Source of the DNA: Adlercreutzia sp. ZJ176
Lineage (GTDB): Bacteria > Actinomycetota > Coriobacteriia > Coriobacteriales > Eggerthellaceae
NCBI RefSeq assembly: GCF_011038975.1
Contig: NZ_JAAKEC010000011.1
Coordinates: forward strand, 51,218-115,217
Reading direction: 5' to 3'
DNA length: 64,000 nucleotides
A program made the translations under genes and the position numbers. A model generated the notes under the pieces. That model saw only the letters and a list, made by a program, of their open reading frames with translations. It had not been told where the DNA came from and searched no databases. Positions 40,528-49,685 of the stretch are shown in pieces. The first letter of the stretch is position 1, and every line of letters starts with the position of its first letter.

Positions 40528-41328
40528 TTAGGCAAGCGGCACGTCGCCGAGGCCGACGTCCTTCTCGGTGGTGTCGACGGCCAGCTCCTTGACCTTGCCG
40601 TCCGCCTCGATGGTGAGCGTCCACTCAGCGTCGGGCAGGCCGCGCAGCCAGAAGTCGCCCATGTCATCGGTGACGACGGAGAACTCCCCTGCCTCGCCGC
40701 GAACCGTGCACAGCGCGCCCTCAATGATCTCCTTCTCCACGGGGTCGTAGACCGTGCCGGCGATGAACTTCTTCGGCAGGTTCTTGTACCAGATCTGCGG
40801 GCCCGTGCCGTACTCGGGATGCAGGCGCTCTGCACCCTCAAGGTCGAGCTCGGACTCCTCGCCGTAGCGGATGGCGTCATGGACGCAGTTGTCGAAGCAG
40901 CGTGGCACGCTGATGGGATGGTCGCCGTCGATGAGGTGGGCGCATCCCGTGCATTTCTGCGCGATGCCCAGCCCGTCGTTGAAGTAAACGGCGCCGTACG
41001 GGCACGCGCCCACGCAGTCCCCGCAGCCCGTGCACCTCGCCGGGTCAAGCAAGACGAGGCCGTCCTCGCGCTTGCTCAGGGCACCGTCGGCGCAGGCCGC
41101 CACGCAGGCGGGGTTCTCGCAATGCTGGCAGGGAACGGGCAGGTAGGTCACCTTGACGTGCGGTCGGGCGCCCCGCTCGAACTCGTCGACACGCATCCAG
41201 AACTGGCCCGTCTCGGGCTGCTGCCTGGCGTAGGGCATCCACTCGTTGGTGCAGTGCTCGTCCTTGCAGCCGATCTGGCAGGCGTAGCAGCCGACGCACT
41301 TCTCGAGGTCAATGAGCATGGTCTTCAT
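40528..41328 (-). CDS. Fe-S electron-transfer subunit with C-terminal Ig-like domain
   Basis: 266 residues. Four ferredoxin-type cysteine groups are visible: CVGCYACQIGC, CQHCENPACVAAC, CTGCGDCVGACP and CTGC..CFDNC, enough for up to four [4Fe-4S] clusters. The last ~80 residues (about 188-266) form a small beta domain like a carboxypeptidase-regulatory/Ig fold (FIAGTVYDPVEKEIIEGALC). This matches the small subunit of pyrogallol-phloroglucinol transhydroxylase. No Tat signal, so cytoplasmic. Its ATG shares one base with the stop of the catalytic gene (TAATG), with AAGGAG upstream. Confidence 0.85.
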   Translation of the reverse strand: MKTMLIDLEKCVGCYACQIGCKDEHCTNEWMPYARQQPETGQFWMRVDEFERGARPHVKVTYLPVPCQHCENPACVAACADGALSKREDGLVLLDPARCTGCGDCVGACPYGAVYFNDGLGIAQKCTGCAHLIDGDHPISVPRCFDNCVHDAIRYGEESELDLEGAERLHPEYGTGPQIWYKNLPKKFIAGTVYDPVEKEIIEGALCTVRGEAGEFSVVTDDMGDFWLRGLPDAEWTLTIEADGKVKELAVDTTEKDVGLGDVPLA

Positions 41329-43937
41329 TATTCCGCTCCTTCCACCCAGCCGTCGTAATGCGAGCCGGACGCTGGGTCGTATGCCCGCTCGAACGCATCG
41401 GGATAGTCCTTCTTCCACTGCTCCATCTCGGCGTCGTCAAGCTTGGCGACCTCCACCAGGTAGCCGGTGACGGCGAAGCCCCAGCAGTTCTTGGAAATGG
41501 GGCCGGGAGGGCTGATGAGGTTCGTCGAGCCGCCGCGGTCGATGTGCGGGGCGATGGGGTCGACGCGCGCGCCCTTGTCGATCTTGACGGTGCGCGGAAG
41601 CACGCGCTCGGAGATCACGGCGCCGCACAGGATGGTGCCCTGGTCGTTGAACACCTTGACGATGTCGCCGTCCTCGATGCCGCGGGCGGAGGCGTCCTCG
41701 GCCGCAAGCCAGCACGGCTCGTACAGGTAGCCGTCAGGGCCCTTCACCTTGCAGGTCGCTATCTCGCGCAGCCACACCACGTCGTCATTCTGGCAGTGGA
41801 CGCGCCAGCGCCCGGGCGACGAGTTCAGCGACAGCGGATAGGTCTTCGCCTTCTCGCCCAGAAGCGTCTCGTCATGGCTCCAGCCCTCTTCCTCGGGACC
41901 GCCCTGGATCCATTTGGCGATGGGCTGGCGCTCCTTGTCGTCGGGGAAGTGGTCGGCGAGCGCCTGCGAGAACAGCTCGAGCTTGCCCGAGGGCGTCTGC
42001 AGCGGGTAGTTCTCGGGGTCGTTGTAGAAGTTGTACATGCCCGCGGGGATGTCCTGCCAGTTCGGAACGAACGGCGGGATGTAGTAGCCCTTCTCCTTCC
42101 ACTCCTCGTAGGTGATGTCGCCCGGCATGCACGAGGTGTCGTAGGCGTAGCGGCGCTCGTCCTCGATGGTGAGCCCCTGCGTCAGGCACTCCTCGATGCC
42201 GAACGTCTTGGCGACCTCGACGGCGATCTCGTAGTCGCTTTTGGGCTCGCCGACGGGGTCGGTCGCGGGCTCCTGGATGGCGAACACGGGGACGGAGCAG
42301 GTCATGGACGCGCCCACGACGTCGGCCTCTTCGGGGCCGCACGAGATGGGCAGGATGAGGTCGGCGAACACCGAGTCGTTCTCAAGCCACTGGTGATTCG
42401 AGATGAACGTCTCGATCTTGGGGTTGCGGTAGGCGTCCTGCAGGAAGAAGCCGCCGTTCCAGCTGCCCTGGTTGGAGGCCTTCTCCGACCAGATGAAGTG
42501 GAACTCGCCCGCGCCCTCGACGTCCTTGTTGGGATAGAAGCGCTGCTCGAACTGCTCCTCGGCAGACGCCAGCATGATCTGGGGCGACCCGTACCAGGAG
42601 ACCTCGCCCTTCTCGATGGCATGGTGGACCATGGTGCGGGGAACCGACAGCTCGTTGGGGTAGAACGTGTCGGCATGCCCCATCACGTACTCGGAGGGAC
42701 CGCCGGACCACTGCGGGACAGCGCCCTTGGCGGTCTCGAACGAGAACAGGTGGATCTGGTGGACGCCGGGCTTGCCCACGCCCTGCATGGCGAACTTGTA
42801 CACCTCGGTGCGGCCGGGCTCGTGGCTGTAAGGCCCGCGGATGTGGGCGCCGCAGAAGTGCCCGATGGACGTGCGGCTCTTCCCCCACTTGCGCGCGACG
42901 GCCTTGATGGTCCACTCGGGAACGCCGCAGATCTCGGATGCCCAGGCAGGCGTCTTGGGAACGCCGTCCTCGTCGCCCATGATATAGGCCTTGACCTCGT
43001 CGAATCCCACCGTGTGCGTAGCGATGAAGTCCTTGTCGTATAAGCCCTCGGTGATCCACACGTACATGAGGGCGTAGTCGAACGCCGTGTCGGTGTTCGG
43101 GTTCAAGGGGACCCACTTGACGTCGTCATGGCAGACGGCAGTATAGCTGCAGAACGGGTCGATGACGATGAACTTGATGCCGAGGTCGAGCCAGAAGCGG
43201 ATGGCGGTGCTCCACCATTGGCCAGCGTAGTTCTGCACGGTCTCCCAGTCGCCCGCCTGCAGGACGATGACGTCGGTGTTGTCGGAAACGTCTTTCACGA
43301 TGTTGTCAGAGGGGTCGAACATGCCCAAGCCCGCGAGCAGCCCAGGGCCGAGCACGTGCTTGGCGCCCCAGTAGAAGCCCTCGACTGAGTCGGGGGTGCG
43401 GACCTCCCTGACGAAGCCGCCCAGGTTGCGCAGCAGGCGCATGTGGTTGCCGCCGGCATAGTGCACGACCTTGGACTCCTTGTGGCCGTCCTCGCCGATG
43501 GCCAGGATGCCCGAAGGCCCGTAGGTGTCGTACATGCGCTGGATCTCGTCGTGGATGATCTGGATGGCCTCGTCCCACGAGATGCGCTTGAACTTGCTGC
43601 GGCCGCGGTTGTGGGCGTTGATCTTCTCAGGATCGCCTCCAGGCTCCCAGTCGACGCGCTTGAGAGGATACTTAACGCGGTTCTTGGAATACACGCGGTT
43701 CTTGTAGGCCAGCGCGTAGTAGGGCGGAGACGACTTCGGCGGGCACTTGAACGTCTTCCCGCGCGACTCGAACTCCCACAGACGCCCTTCGAGTTCCTCT
43801 TCGGTGTAGCTGGTGGTCCACGTCAGCGGACGAATGCGGACGATCTTCCCGTCCTTGGAGTCCATGACGACAGGCTCGCCGCCCGTGCCGCCCGAAGCGA
43901 TGCCTCGCACCACGCTCCTGTCAACTGCATCAGACAT
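41328..43937 (-). CDS. Transhydroxylase/catechol-dehydroxylase-like molybdopterin enzyme
   Basis: 869-residue bis-MGD oxidoreductase of the DMSO reductase superfamily. The N-terminus lacks both a Tat signal and the Cys motif for a [4Fe-4S] cluster, as in the large subunit of Pelobacter pyrogallol-phloroglucinol transhydroxylase. The segment TPDSVEGFYWG (Asp183-Ser184) aligns with the Asp-Ser pair that includes the molybdenum ligand of that enzyme, and His152 aligns with its catalytic histidine, from memory of the structure. C-terminal DRGGSTNL and ISKNCWGF are also shared. Related gut enzymes remove hydroxyl groups from catechols (dopamine, hydrocaffeate, catechin). The substrate cannot be read here. 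GAAAGGAG precedes the ATG; a GAF-LuxR gene lies upstream. Confidence 0.85.
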   Translation of the reverse strand: MSDAVDRSVVRGIASGGTGGEPVVMDSKDGKIVRIRPLTWTTSYTEEELEGRLWEFESRGKTFKCPPKSSPPYYALAYKNRVYSKNRVKYPLKRVDWEPGGDPEKINAHNRGRSKFKRISWDEAIQIIHDEIQRMYDTYGPSGILAIGEDGHKESKVVHYAGGNHMRLLRNLGGFVREVRTPDSVEGFYWGAKHVLGPGLLAGLGMFDPSDNIVKDVSDNTDVIVLQAGDWETVQNYAGQWWSTAIRFWLDLGIKFIVIDPFCSYTAVCHDDVKWVPLNPNTDTAFDYALMYVWITEGLYDKDFIATHTVGFDEVKAYIMGDEDGVPKTPAWASEICGVPEWTIKAVARKWGKSRTSIGHFCGAHIRGPYSHEPGRTEVYKFAMQGVGKPGVHQIHLFSFETAKGAVPQWSGGPSEYVMGHADTFYPNELSVPRTMVHHAIEKGEVSWYGSPQIMLASAEEQFEQRFYPNKDVEGAGEFHFIWSEKASNQGSWNGGFFLQDAYRNPKIETFISNHQWLENDSVFADLILPISCGPEEADVVGASMTCSVPVFAIQEPATDPVGEPKSDYEIAVEVAKTFGIEECLTQGLTIEDERRYAYDTSCMPGDITYEEWKEKGYYIPPFVPNWQDIPAGMYNFYNDPENYPLQTPSGKLELFSQALADHFPDDKERQPIAKWIQGGPEEEGWSHDETLLGEKAKTYPLSLNSSPGRWRVHCQNDDVVWLREIATCKVKGPDGYLYEPCWLAAEDASARGIEDGDIVKVFNDQGTILCGAVISERVLPRTVKIDKGARVDPIAPHIDRGGSTNLISPPGPISKNCWGFAVTGYLVEVAKLDDAEMEQWKKDYPDAFERAYDPASGSHYDGWVEGAE

Positions 43938-43971
43938 ATGCCTCTCCTTTCAGAACAGGGTTGCTGTGCAA

Positions 43972-44033
43972 AACGGGTACCCGTTCCCCATTCTAGGAAG
44001 GAAGCGCTTCGGGCATAATCCACGAATGACCCG
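43972..44033 (-). promoter_or_regulatory. Palindromes in the molybdoenzyme promoter region
   Basis: AACGGGTACCCGTT (43972-43985) is a perfect 14-bp palindrome 35 bases before the ATG. CGGGCATAA...TGACCCG (44010-44033) is a second, imperfect inverted repeat. Both are candidate operators for the neighbouring LuxR-type regulator. Confidence 0.5.
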
Positions 44034-44078
44034 AATAAGTAGGCCGAGAGGCCACTTTCAGGAGGGAGCGGCGACAGC

Positions 44079-44184
44079 GCGAGCGCGCGTCAGCTCGCGC
44101 AGCCGGGAAAAGCGCAGGAAGGCGAAGCGGGGGAAATGCGGGCCTGCGAGCACGCCCGCGAGCGGGCGTCAGCTCGCGTAGCCG
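44079..44184. repeat. Duplicated 3' end and hairpin of the LuxR gene
   Basis: GCGTCAGCTCGCG with the flanks GCGAGCG and AGCC occurs near 44079-44105 and again at 44159-44184, the second over the luxR-type stop codon. Each copy can form a hairpin (CGCGAGC / GCTCGCG). It looks like a small local duplication that doubled a terminator stem. Confidence 0.6.
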
Positions 44185-45104
44185 GCGCGGAAGGCGTAGG
44201 CCACGGCCTGGACCCTGTTCTTGACCTGCAGCTTCTCGAGCAGGGAGCTCAGCTGCTTCTTCACGGTCCCCTCGCTCACGTAGAGCGCCCGCCCGATCTC
44301 CTCGTTGGAGAGTCCCTCGGCGAGCAGGCGAAGTATCTCCCTCTCGCGCTGGGTCAGCTCCTCGACGGGATGCTCCTGCCGATACCGCAGGCAGCGCATC
44401 GAGAGGGCGTCCTCGTCCCGCGACCTCGCGAGCAGCTTCCCCATCGACGCCTCGTTCGCGTGCAGCATGCTCAGGATGCGCCCGAGGCTCTGCTGGATGG
44501 CGTCGCCCTCGTCCTGCCGCCGACGCGCCAGCCCTCGCTGGGCAGCCTGCAGCTTCAGGGAGTTCTGGACGGCGATGCCCAAGTACTGCCCGAGCGCTAT
44601 CAGGAAGTCCTCGTCACCCGGCGACCAGCTGTACATGCTCTTGTAGAGCAGCGCGTAGAAGCCGACCACCTCGCCTTCGGCGTAGAAGGGAACGCAGATG
44701 CTGTTCTTGTAGCCGACCTCCGCGAAACGCGGGGACACCACGTCGCTCGGATGCGGCGTGGCAAAGTCGACGACGACGCAGCGCCTGCTCTCGATCATCT
44801 GCTCCATGCGGCCGACGGAAAGCGACAGGAACCTGTTCTCCTCGACGATGTCAGGGCCGGCTTCGCCCGCGAACGAGTATTCGATCATGCAGCCTCTGTC
44901 GTGCGAGACCAGGTAGACGACGGCGCTGTCGGCAGCGGTGATCTGCATCATGAGGCTGGAAGCCTGCAGGCACAGCGCGTTGACGTCGGCTGATCGACCG
45001 GGCAGCGCGCAAATGCGCGCAAGGGCGTTGTAGCGGCTCCGCTGCAGCGCGTTCGCGGCCCAGCAATCGTCGTTCGGTTTGCGCAGCACAACGTCTTGTA
45101 TCAT
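44169..45104 (-). CDS. GAF-domain LuxR-type transcriptional regulator
   Basis: 311 residues. An N-terminal GAF-like sensor (about 15-170; FYAEGEVVGFYALLY is typical) is joined by a helical linker to a C-terminal LuxR/NarL helix-turn-helix (about 250-311; LTQREREILRLLAEGLSNEE, VSEGTVKKQL). It has no membrane helices. The ATG at 45104 is fixed by GGAG six bases upstream; the open frame further upstream runs through a tRNA gene and cannot be coding. Lies 5' of the molybdoenzyme pair on the same strand, so it probably senses the substrate and activates that pair. Confidence 0.87.
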   Translation of the reverse strand: MIQDVVLRKPNDDCWAANALQRSRYNALARICALPGRSADVNALCLQASSLMMQITAADSAVVYLVSHDRGCMIEYSFAGEAGPDIVEENRFLSLSVGRMEQMIESRRCVVVDFATPHPSDVVSPRFAEVGYKNSICVPFYAEGEVVGFYALLYKSMYSWSPGDEDFLIALGQYLGIAVQNSLKLQAAQRGLARRRQDEGDAIQQSLGRILSMLHANEASMGKLLARSRDEDALSMRCLRYRQEHPVEELTQREREILRLLAEGLSNEEIGRALYVSEGTVKKQLSSLLEKLQVKNRVQAVAYAFRAGYAS

Positions 45105-45309
45105 GAGATCTCCAGGCGTGTCGTGCCTTGGCGTCATGGTGCGAGCTTGGGGCCTTGCGAAAGCACGGCAAGCGCACGCTCGCTGCGGATGACGCCCCTC
45201 GTCCCTCTTCGACCAGTATACGCCAGCATGCTCTGGCTTGACAATGCCCTGCACAGGGTCGCCAAAGGCTGCGAAGCTGCGCGGCCTCGCCTGCCTGCGA
45301 AAAGAAAGC

Positions 45310-45348
45310 AGGCCAGAAGCCGAGTCGTGCTTCTGGCCTGCGATTTTT
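45310..45348 (-). terminator. Terminator of tRNA-Pro
   Basis: Perfect 11-bp stem (CAGGCCAGAAG / CTTCTGGCCTG), 10-base loop. CTTTCTTTT follows on the minus strand and CGATTTTT on the plus strand, so it could act both ways. Confidence 0.85.
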
Positions 45349-45350
45349 CT

Positions 45351-45426
45351 GGTCGGGATGACAGGATTCGAACCTGCGGCATCCTGCTCCCAAAGCAGGC
45401 GCGCTACCAGACTGCGCCACATCCCG
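45351..45426 (-). tRNA. tRNA-Pro (UGG)
   Basis: 76 bases including CCA. Acceptor CGGGATG pairs with CATCCCG; the anticodon loop TTTGGGA gives UGG, reading CCA/CCG and probably all Pro codons. Confidence 0.95.
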
Positions 45427-45614
45427 ATTGCTTGGCAGCGAAAGCGATTATAGCAGAACTTGCGCCGCACATTGACCAGCGAAAACGCTTCGCAGCGCGC
45501 TTTTCCAAAACACCGCAAAACCGCAATGCATCCCGCCTGCCTCGGCATCGCTCACCTGCCCTATGCCCCAATCGCCCTGCCCGCGCGCGACCGTGAAGCC
45601 GGCGGCCCGACGCC

Positions 45615-46211
45615 TTACGCCAGCTGGGACTTCAGCTTGCGCAGCGCGTTGCCACGGTGCGAGATGGCGTTCTTCTGCTCCTGGCTCACCTCGGCCAGCG
45701 TGAGGGCGCCCGAGAACTCGTCGGGGAGGAACAGCGGGTCGTAGCCGAAGCCCTCGCTGCCGCGCTCCTCGTATCCGATCCGGCCCTCGATGGTGCCGCG
45801 CGCCACGCGCTCGGTGCCGTCATCGTCGATGAACACGAGCGTGCACACGAAGCGCGCCGTGCGCTCCCCGTCCGCCACGCCGTCAAGCTCGCGCAGAAGC
45901 TTCGCGTTGTTCGCCGCGTCGTTTCCGTCCTCGCCCGCGTAACGCGAGGAGTACACCCCCGGCGCGCCGCCGAGCGCGTCAACCTCAAGCCCCGAGTCGT
46001 CCGCGAGCGCCGCCACCGCGCCGCCGCACGCCGCTCGCGCCGCGCGCGCCTTGATGCGCGCGTTGCCCTCGAACGTGTCCGCGTCCTCCGCGGGGTCGGA
46101 CTCGACGCCCATCTCGCGCAGGGTCTTGAACTCCCAGCCCTCGAAGTCAAGCGCCGTGGTGATCTCGGCGACCTTGTGGGCGTTGTTCGTGGCTATGACG
46201 ACCGTCTTCAT
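45615..46211 (-). CDS. rdgB: XTP/dITP pyrophosphatase (RdgB/HAM1)
   Basis: 198-residue house-cleaning enzyme that hydrolyses non-canonical purine triphosphates (dITP, XTP) to monophosphates. The N-terminal ATNNAHKVAEI, the middle ADDSGLEVDALGGAPGVYSS and the C-terminal SHRGNALRKL are the family motifs. AAGGAG precedes the ATG. It lies 42 bases after murI and is likely in the same transcript. Confidence 0.95.
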   Translation of the reverse strand: MKTVVIATNNAHKVAEITTALDFEGWEFKTLREMGVESDPAEDADTFEGNARIKARAARAACGGAVAALADDSGLEVDALGGAPGVYSSRYAGEDGNDAANNAKLLRELDGVADGERTARFVCTLVFIDDDGTERVARGTIEGRIGYEERGSEGFGYDPLFLPDEFSGALTLAEVSQEQKNAISHRGNALRKLKSQLA

Positions 46212-46253
46212 GGATGGCTCCTTCTTCTGCTTCCCGCGCCGGCGGCGCGGCCT

Positions 46254-47156
46254 CTAGAACTCAACGTGGCCCACGTGCTCGACGGGGCTCGACAGGACGC
46301 GCGCGCCGAAGCGGGCGAACTCCTCGACGTCGTTTCCCGAGGTGAGGAACAAGCGCTGCGCCTGGTTGCCCGGATGGGCGAGCGCGCCGCGGCGCTTGAG
46401 CAGCTGCTGCACGTCGCGCGCCGTCTCCTCGGCCGAGGACACCAGCGTGACCTCGCGCCCGATGACGCCGCCGATGAGCGCCTTGAGCAGCGGGTAGTGC
46501 GTGCACCCCAAGACCAGCGTGTCGACGCCGCAGCGCCGCAGCGGCTCCAGGTACTCACGCGCGATCTCCTCGAACTCGGGGCGGATGTAGACCTTCGACG
46601 CCTCGGACATGTAGCTCTCCACCGGGCCCTCGGCCATCTTGATGCCCAGCTCGGCGATCTCCACGAAGCGCGGCGTGGCCGTCGAGAACACGGTGATGCC
46701 CGCGTCGAGGTGCCGGATGGCCTCCGAGTACGCGTTCGAGGCGACCGTGCCCTTCGTGGCGATCACGCCCACCCTGCGGTTGCGCGTGATACGCGCCGCC
46801 GCCCGCGCGCCGGGCTCCACCACGCCCACGATGGGCACGTCGAACGTGCGCTGGGCGTGCGCGAGGCCCGCCGCCGTGGCCGTGTTGCACGCGATCACGA
46901 TGAGCTTCACGCCGCGCCCCACCAGATACGAGCAGATCTGCTGCACGAAGCCGTCTACCTCGCGCAGGTCGCGCGGGCCGTAGGGGCAGCGCGCCGAGTC
47001 GCCCACGAAGATGACGTTCTCCTGCGGGAGGCGGCGGCAGAGCTCGCGCACCACGGTCAGCCCGCCGTAGCCGGAGTCGAATATGCCGATGGGTGCGTTG
47101 TCGTAGCGCGCCGACTCGGTTGCCGCGGCGCTTCTGAGCTCGTCGTTGGTGTCCAT
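46254..47156 (-). CDS. murI: Glutamate racemase
   Basis: Makes D-glutamate for peptidoglycan. 300 residues; the two catalytic cysteines lie in ACNTAT and GCTHYP, and GIFDSGYGG and PYG are the usual substrate loops. The first ~20 residues are extra relative to most family members. A TATACT hexamer lies 13 bases before the start, so the transcript leader may be short. Confidence 0.95.
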   Translation of the reverse strand: MDTNDELRSAAATESARYDNAPIGIFDSGYGGLTVVRELCRRLPQENVIFVGDSARCPYGPRDLREVDGFVQQICSYLVGRGVKLIVIACNTATAAGLAHAQRTFDVPIVGVVEPGARAAARITRNRRVGVIATKGTVASNAYSEAIRHLDAGITVFSTATPRFVEIAELGIKMAEGPVESYMSEASKVYIRPEFEEIAREYLEPLRRCGVDTLVLGCTHYPLLKALIGGVIGREVTLVSSAEETARDVQQLLKRRGALAHPGNQAQRLFLTSGNDVEEFARFGARVLSSPVEHVGHVEF

Positions 47157-47364
47157 GGCCGCTAGTATACCCCCTCGCGCCGCACGCGGGCGGCATCAGG
47201 CGGCCCTCCGTAAAGAACCCATGGGCGACGTGCGTGTCCGAGCCCCGTCAGCTACAATCAGCACGGCACGATGAGAGGCCGCGCGAAAGGCCGCCGAGCC
47301 TCGAGGGCCGGCAGGCCGCAGGCGGACAAGCCGCGAACCCGCCGCGCATGGCAAGGAGGATCCC

Positions 47365-47877
47365 ATGGCAAAGCAAGCGCACGACCACAAGACCAACGCC
47401 ATGCGCGTCCTCGACGCGGCGAGCGTGGCGTACGACTTCCGCACGTTCGACTGCGAAGGCGCGCCCTCCGGCGTGGAGGTGGCCGCGATGCTCGGGCTCG
47501 ACCCCGACCGCGTGTTCAAGACGCTCGTCACGCAGGGGAAGTCAGGCGGCTTCTACGTGTTCATGATCCCCGTGGCCGCCGAGCTCGACCTCAAGAAGGC
47601 CGCAGGCGCCGCCGGCGAGAAGGCCATCCACATGATCAAGTCACGCGAGCTTTTGCCACTCACCGGCTACGTCCACGGCGGATGCTCGCCCATCGGCATG
47701 AAGAAGCTCTTCCCCACCTTCGTCGACGAGACGGCACAGCTGTTCGAGCGCATCATGTTCTCAGGAGGCCGAATCGGCTGCCAGGTGGAGCTTTCCCCCG
47801 ACGACCTGGGAAAGGTGGTGCCCTACGAGTACGCCGACCTCACCAGTGGACCACTACCACGTCACCCTTCTCGATGA
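47365..47877 (+). CDS. ybaK: Cys-tRNA(Pro) deacylase, YbaK family
   Basis: 170-residue trans-editing enzyme that removes cysteine wrongly attached to tRNA-Pro. The YbaK-type motifs VFKTLV, KSRELLPLTGYVHGGCSPIG and FSGGRIG are present. AAGGAGG before the ATG. Convergent with the L,D-transpeptidase gene, overlapping its 3' end by 38 bases. Confidence 0.92.
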   Translation: MAKQAHDHKTNAMRVLDAASVAYDFRTFDCEGAPSGVEVAAMLGLDPDRVFKTLVTQGKSGGFYVFMIPVAAELDLKKAAGAAGEKAIHMIKSRELLPLTGYVHGGCSPIGMKKLFPTFVDETAQLFERIMFSGGRIGCQVELSPDDLGKVVPYEYADLTSGPLPRHPSR

Positions 47878-49384
47878 TGCCGTAGAGCGCGGCGGCGGCG
47901 TCGAGCGAGATGTTCACGCAGCCGTGGCTGCCGTAGCCCTGCTGGTAGCGCGAGCCGCCGAACGCCGCCTGCCACGTGGCGTCATGCAGCCCGATGGAGT
48001 TGCCCACGAACGGCATCCAGTACGAGACCTTCGTCTCGTACTCCGGCTTGCCCGTCTTGGGGTCCTTCTCGCCGATGAGCGTCGAGGGGCTCTCCATGCC
48101 CCACGTGATGTACCACACGCCGGGCGGCGTGCCGTGCTTGCCGTCGGGCGTGCCGGTGACCACGGCCGTCTCCCACACGCAGGCGCCCGAATCGTCGTAG
48201 AAGCGCGCGTACTGCTCGGAGAGGTCGATGTCGCAGTAGCGCGCGCCCCAGTCCCTGCTGCCGAGCTCGGAGAAGCCGTTGCCGCTCTGCAGCACGGGGA
48301 TGTCGATGTTGCCCACCGTGCCCGCATGGACCGCGTCAGTCACGAGCGTGCGCAGCGCGTCGCCGTCGATCTCCCAGCCGTAGCTTCCGCCCGACACGGT
48401 GACGGCCCTGCCGTCGGCGCGCGTGTAGGAGCGCTCGCTGCCCACCGTGTTGCACTGGGCGCTTATCTGGTCGATCCACGCCGTGAAGGCCTCCTCGTTG
48501 AACACGACCGTCACCTCGGGGCTCACCGTCACCCATGACGCGATGAGCGCCGGGGTCACCTCGGCCACGAGGTTGCCGTCCATGTACAGGTCGAGGTCGG
48601 CCTTGACCATGCCGTTGGCCTCCTCGACCGCCGCGGCCAGGCGCGGGTCGTCCTTGAGCACCGTGGGCTGGAGCAGCACCGCAGGCGTGAGCGTGATCTT
48701 CGGCTCGAGCTGCATGGCGCCCTCGGTGATGGCCTCCATCACCTTCTCAGCGTCAAGGGCCGTTCCCGCCACCTCGGGCACGATGGCGAAGGCGCCCTTC
48801 TCGGCGTCGAAGGCGATGGTGGCGTTCGTGGGGAGCACAGCGCCCTCGTTCACCTTCGTGACCTCGGCGTTCACGGCATCGACGAGCGCGGTCGAGCCGT
48901 ACGAGGCAACGAGCGACTCCGTCTCGTCATGCGCGGAGAACACCTCGACGGGCCACGCCCACGCGTTCACGTCAGCCATCATGCTCTCGGCGATCTTCGC
49001 GGAGTCAAGCGTCATGCCGGCTTCCTGCGAGGTGAATGTCATGTCGAGACCCTGGCCCACCACGCGGAAGCTGTAATCGCCGATCAGGTCGTCAAGCGCA
49101 GCATGCACCTCTTCGGGCGTCTTGAGCGAGATGTCCACGTCAGCAACGTACGTGTTCGGGAAGAACCGCCCCGAGAACACGACGACGCCCGCGGCGTAAA
49201 CGGCCACGAGCAGCGCCACGAGCACGCCCATGGTGATGCCGAATATCTTGAGCCCCTTGCGCTTGCGCTTCTCGTTGTTCTCCTCAAGGGAGAACGCCGG
49301 GGCCATGCCGCCTGCGGAAGGCTGCTCGACCGGAAAGGCGTCCTGTTCAGGGGCCGTATGTTTGCCTGCTGCGTGCTTTGCCAT
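47840..49384 (-). CDS. L,D-transpeptidase with peptidoglycan-binding domains
   Basis: 514 residues. A Lys/Arg-rich cytoplasmic N-terminus precedes one membrane helix (about 46-70, IFGITMGVLVALLVAVYAA). Two repeats of the PG_binding_4 type follow (about 75-330), then a YkuD catalytic domain (about 370-514) with SIGLHDATW and the catalytic SHGCVN. The enzyme would form 3-3 peptidoglycan cross-links or attach proteins to the wall, outside the membrane. Confidence 0.92.
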   Translation of the reverse strand: MAKHAAGKHTAPEQDAFPVEQPSAGGMAPAFSLEENNEKRKRKGLKIFGITMGVLVALLVAVYAAGVVVFSGRFFPNTYVADVDISLKTPEEVHAALDDLIGDYSFRVVGQGLDMTFTSQEAGMTLDSAKIAESMMADVNAWAWPVEVFSAHDETESLVASYGSTALVDAVNAEVTKVNEGAVLPTNATIAFDAEKGAFAIVPEVAGTALDAEKVMEAITEGAMQLEPKITLTPAVLLQPTVLKDDPRLAAAVEEANGMVKADLDLYMDGNLVAEVTPALIASWVTVSPEVTVVFNEEAFTAWIDQISAQCNTVGSERSYTRADGRAVTVSGGSYGWEIDGDALRTLVTDAVHAGTVGNIDIPVLQSGNGFSELGSRDWGARYCDIDLSEQYARFYDDSGACVWETAVVTGTPDGKHGTPPGVWYITWGMESPSTLIGEKDPKTGKPEYETKVSYWMPFVGNSIGLHDATWQAAFGGSRYQQGYGSHGCVNISLDAAAALYGIIEKGDVVVVHW

Positions 49385-49685
49385 AGAATCGCTCTCAACT
49401 TCGAATTGCTATCGGAGCCATTGTAGCGAATCGCAGGCTTAATCTTCCCTTAACTTTCCCTCCGTTGCGCACGTTCGGCAAACCGACGCAAATTCCGTCA
49501 CCTACGCCGCCTGAGGGGATATGAGGAGCGCGCGAATCGCAAGCCTGCCTTCCTTGGCCATGGCAGCCGAGTCAGCGCACGCGAAGTTGCTGTCAAGCCA
49601 TTACCGTGCTCTCCGTTGCATCCCAGGATGAAGCGCGTCGCGATCTGGTAGATGCGCTTTTATATTAGGCCAGAAACGTCATGCG
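49385..49685. other. Intergenic region upstream of the L,D-transpeptidase
   Basis: Contains a TACAAT -10-like box for the transpeptidase gene at about 49420 on the minus strand. The remaining 240 bases show no gene, hairpin with T-run or repeat that I can support. Confidence 0.5.

Noticed and set aside
41358..43043. A 561-codon plus-strand frame opposite the molybdoenzyme
   Set aside because: Shadow of the codon pattern of the opposite gene; no ribosome site and no protein-like motifs.
45105..45548. N-terminal extension of the GAF-LuxR protein
   Set aside because: The open frame passes through tRNA-Pro and its terminator, so it cannot be translated as one protein.
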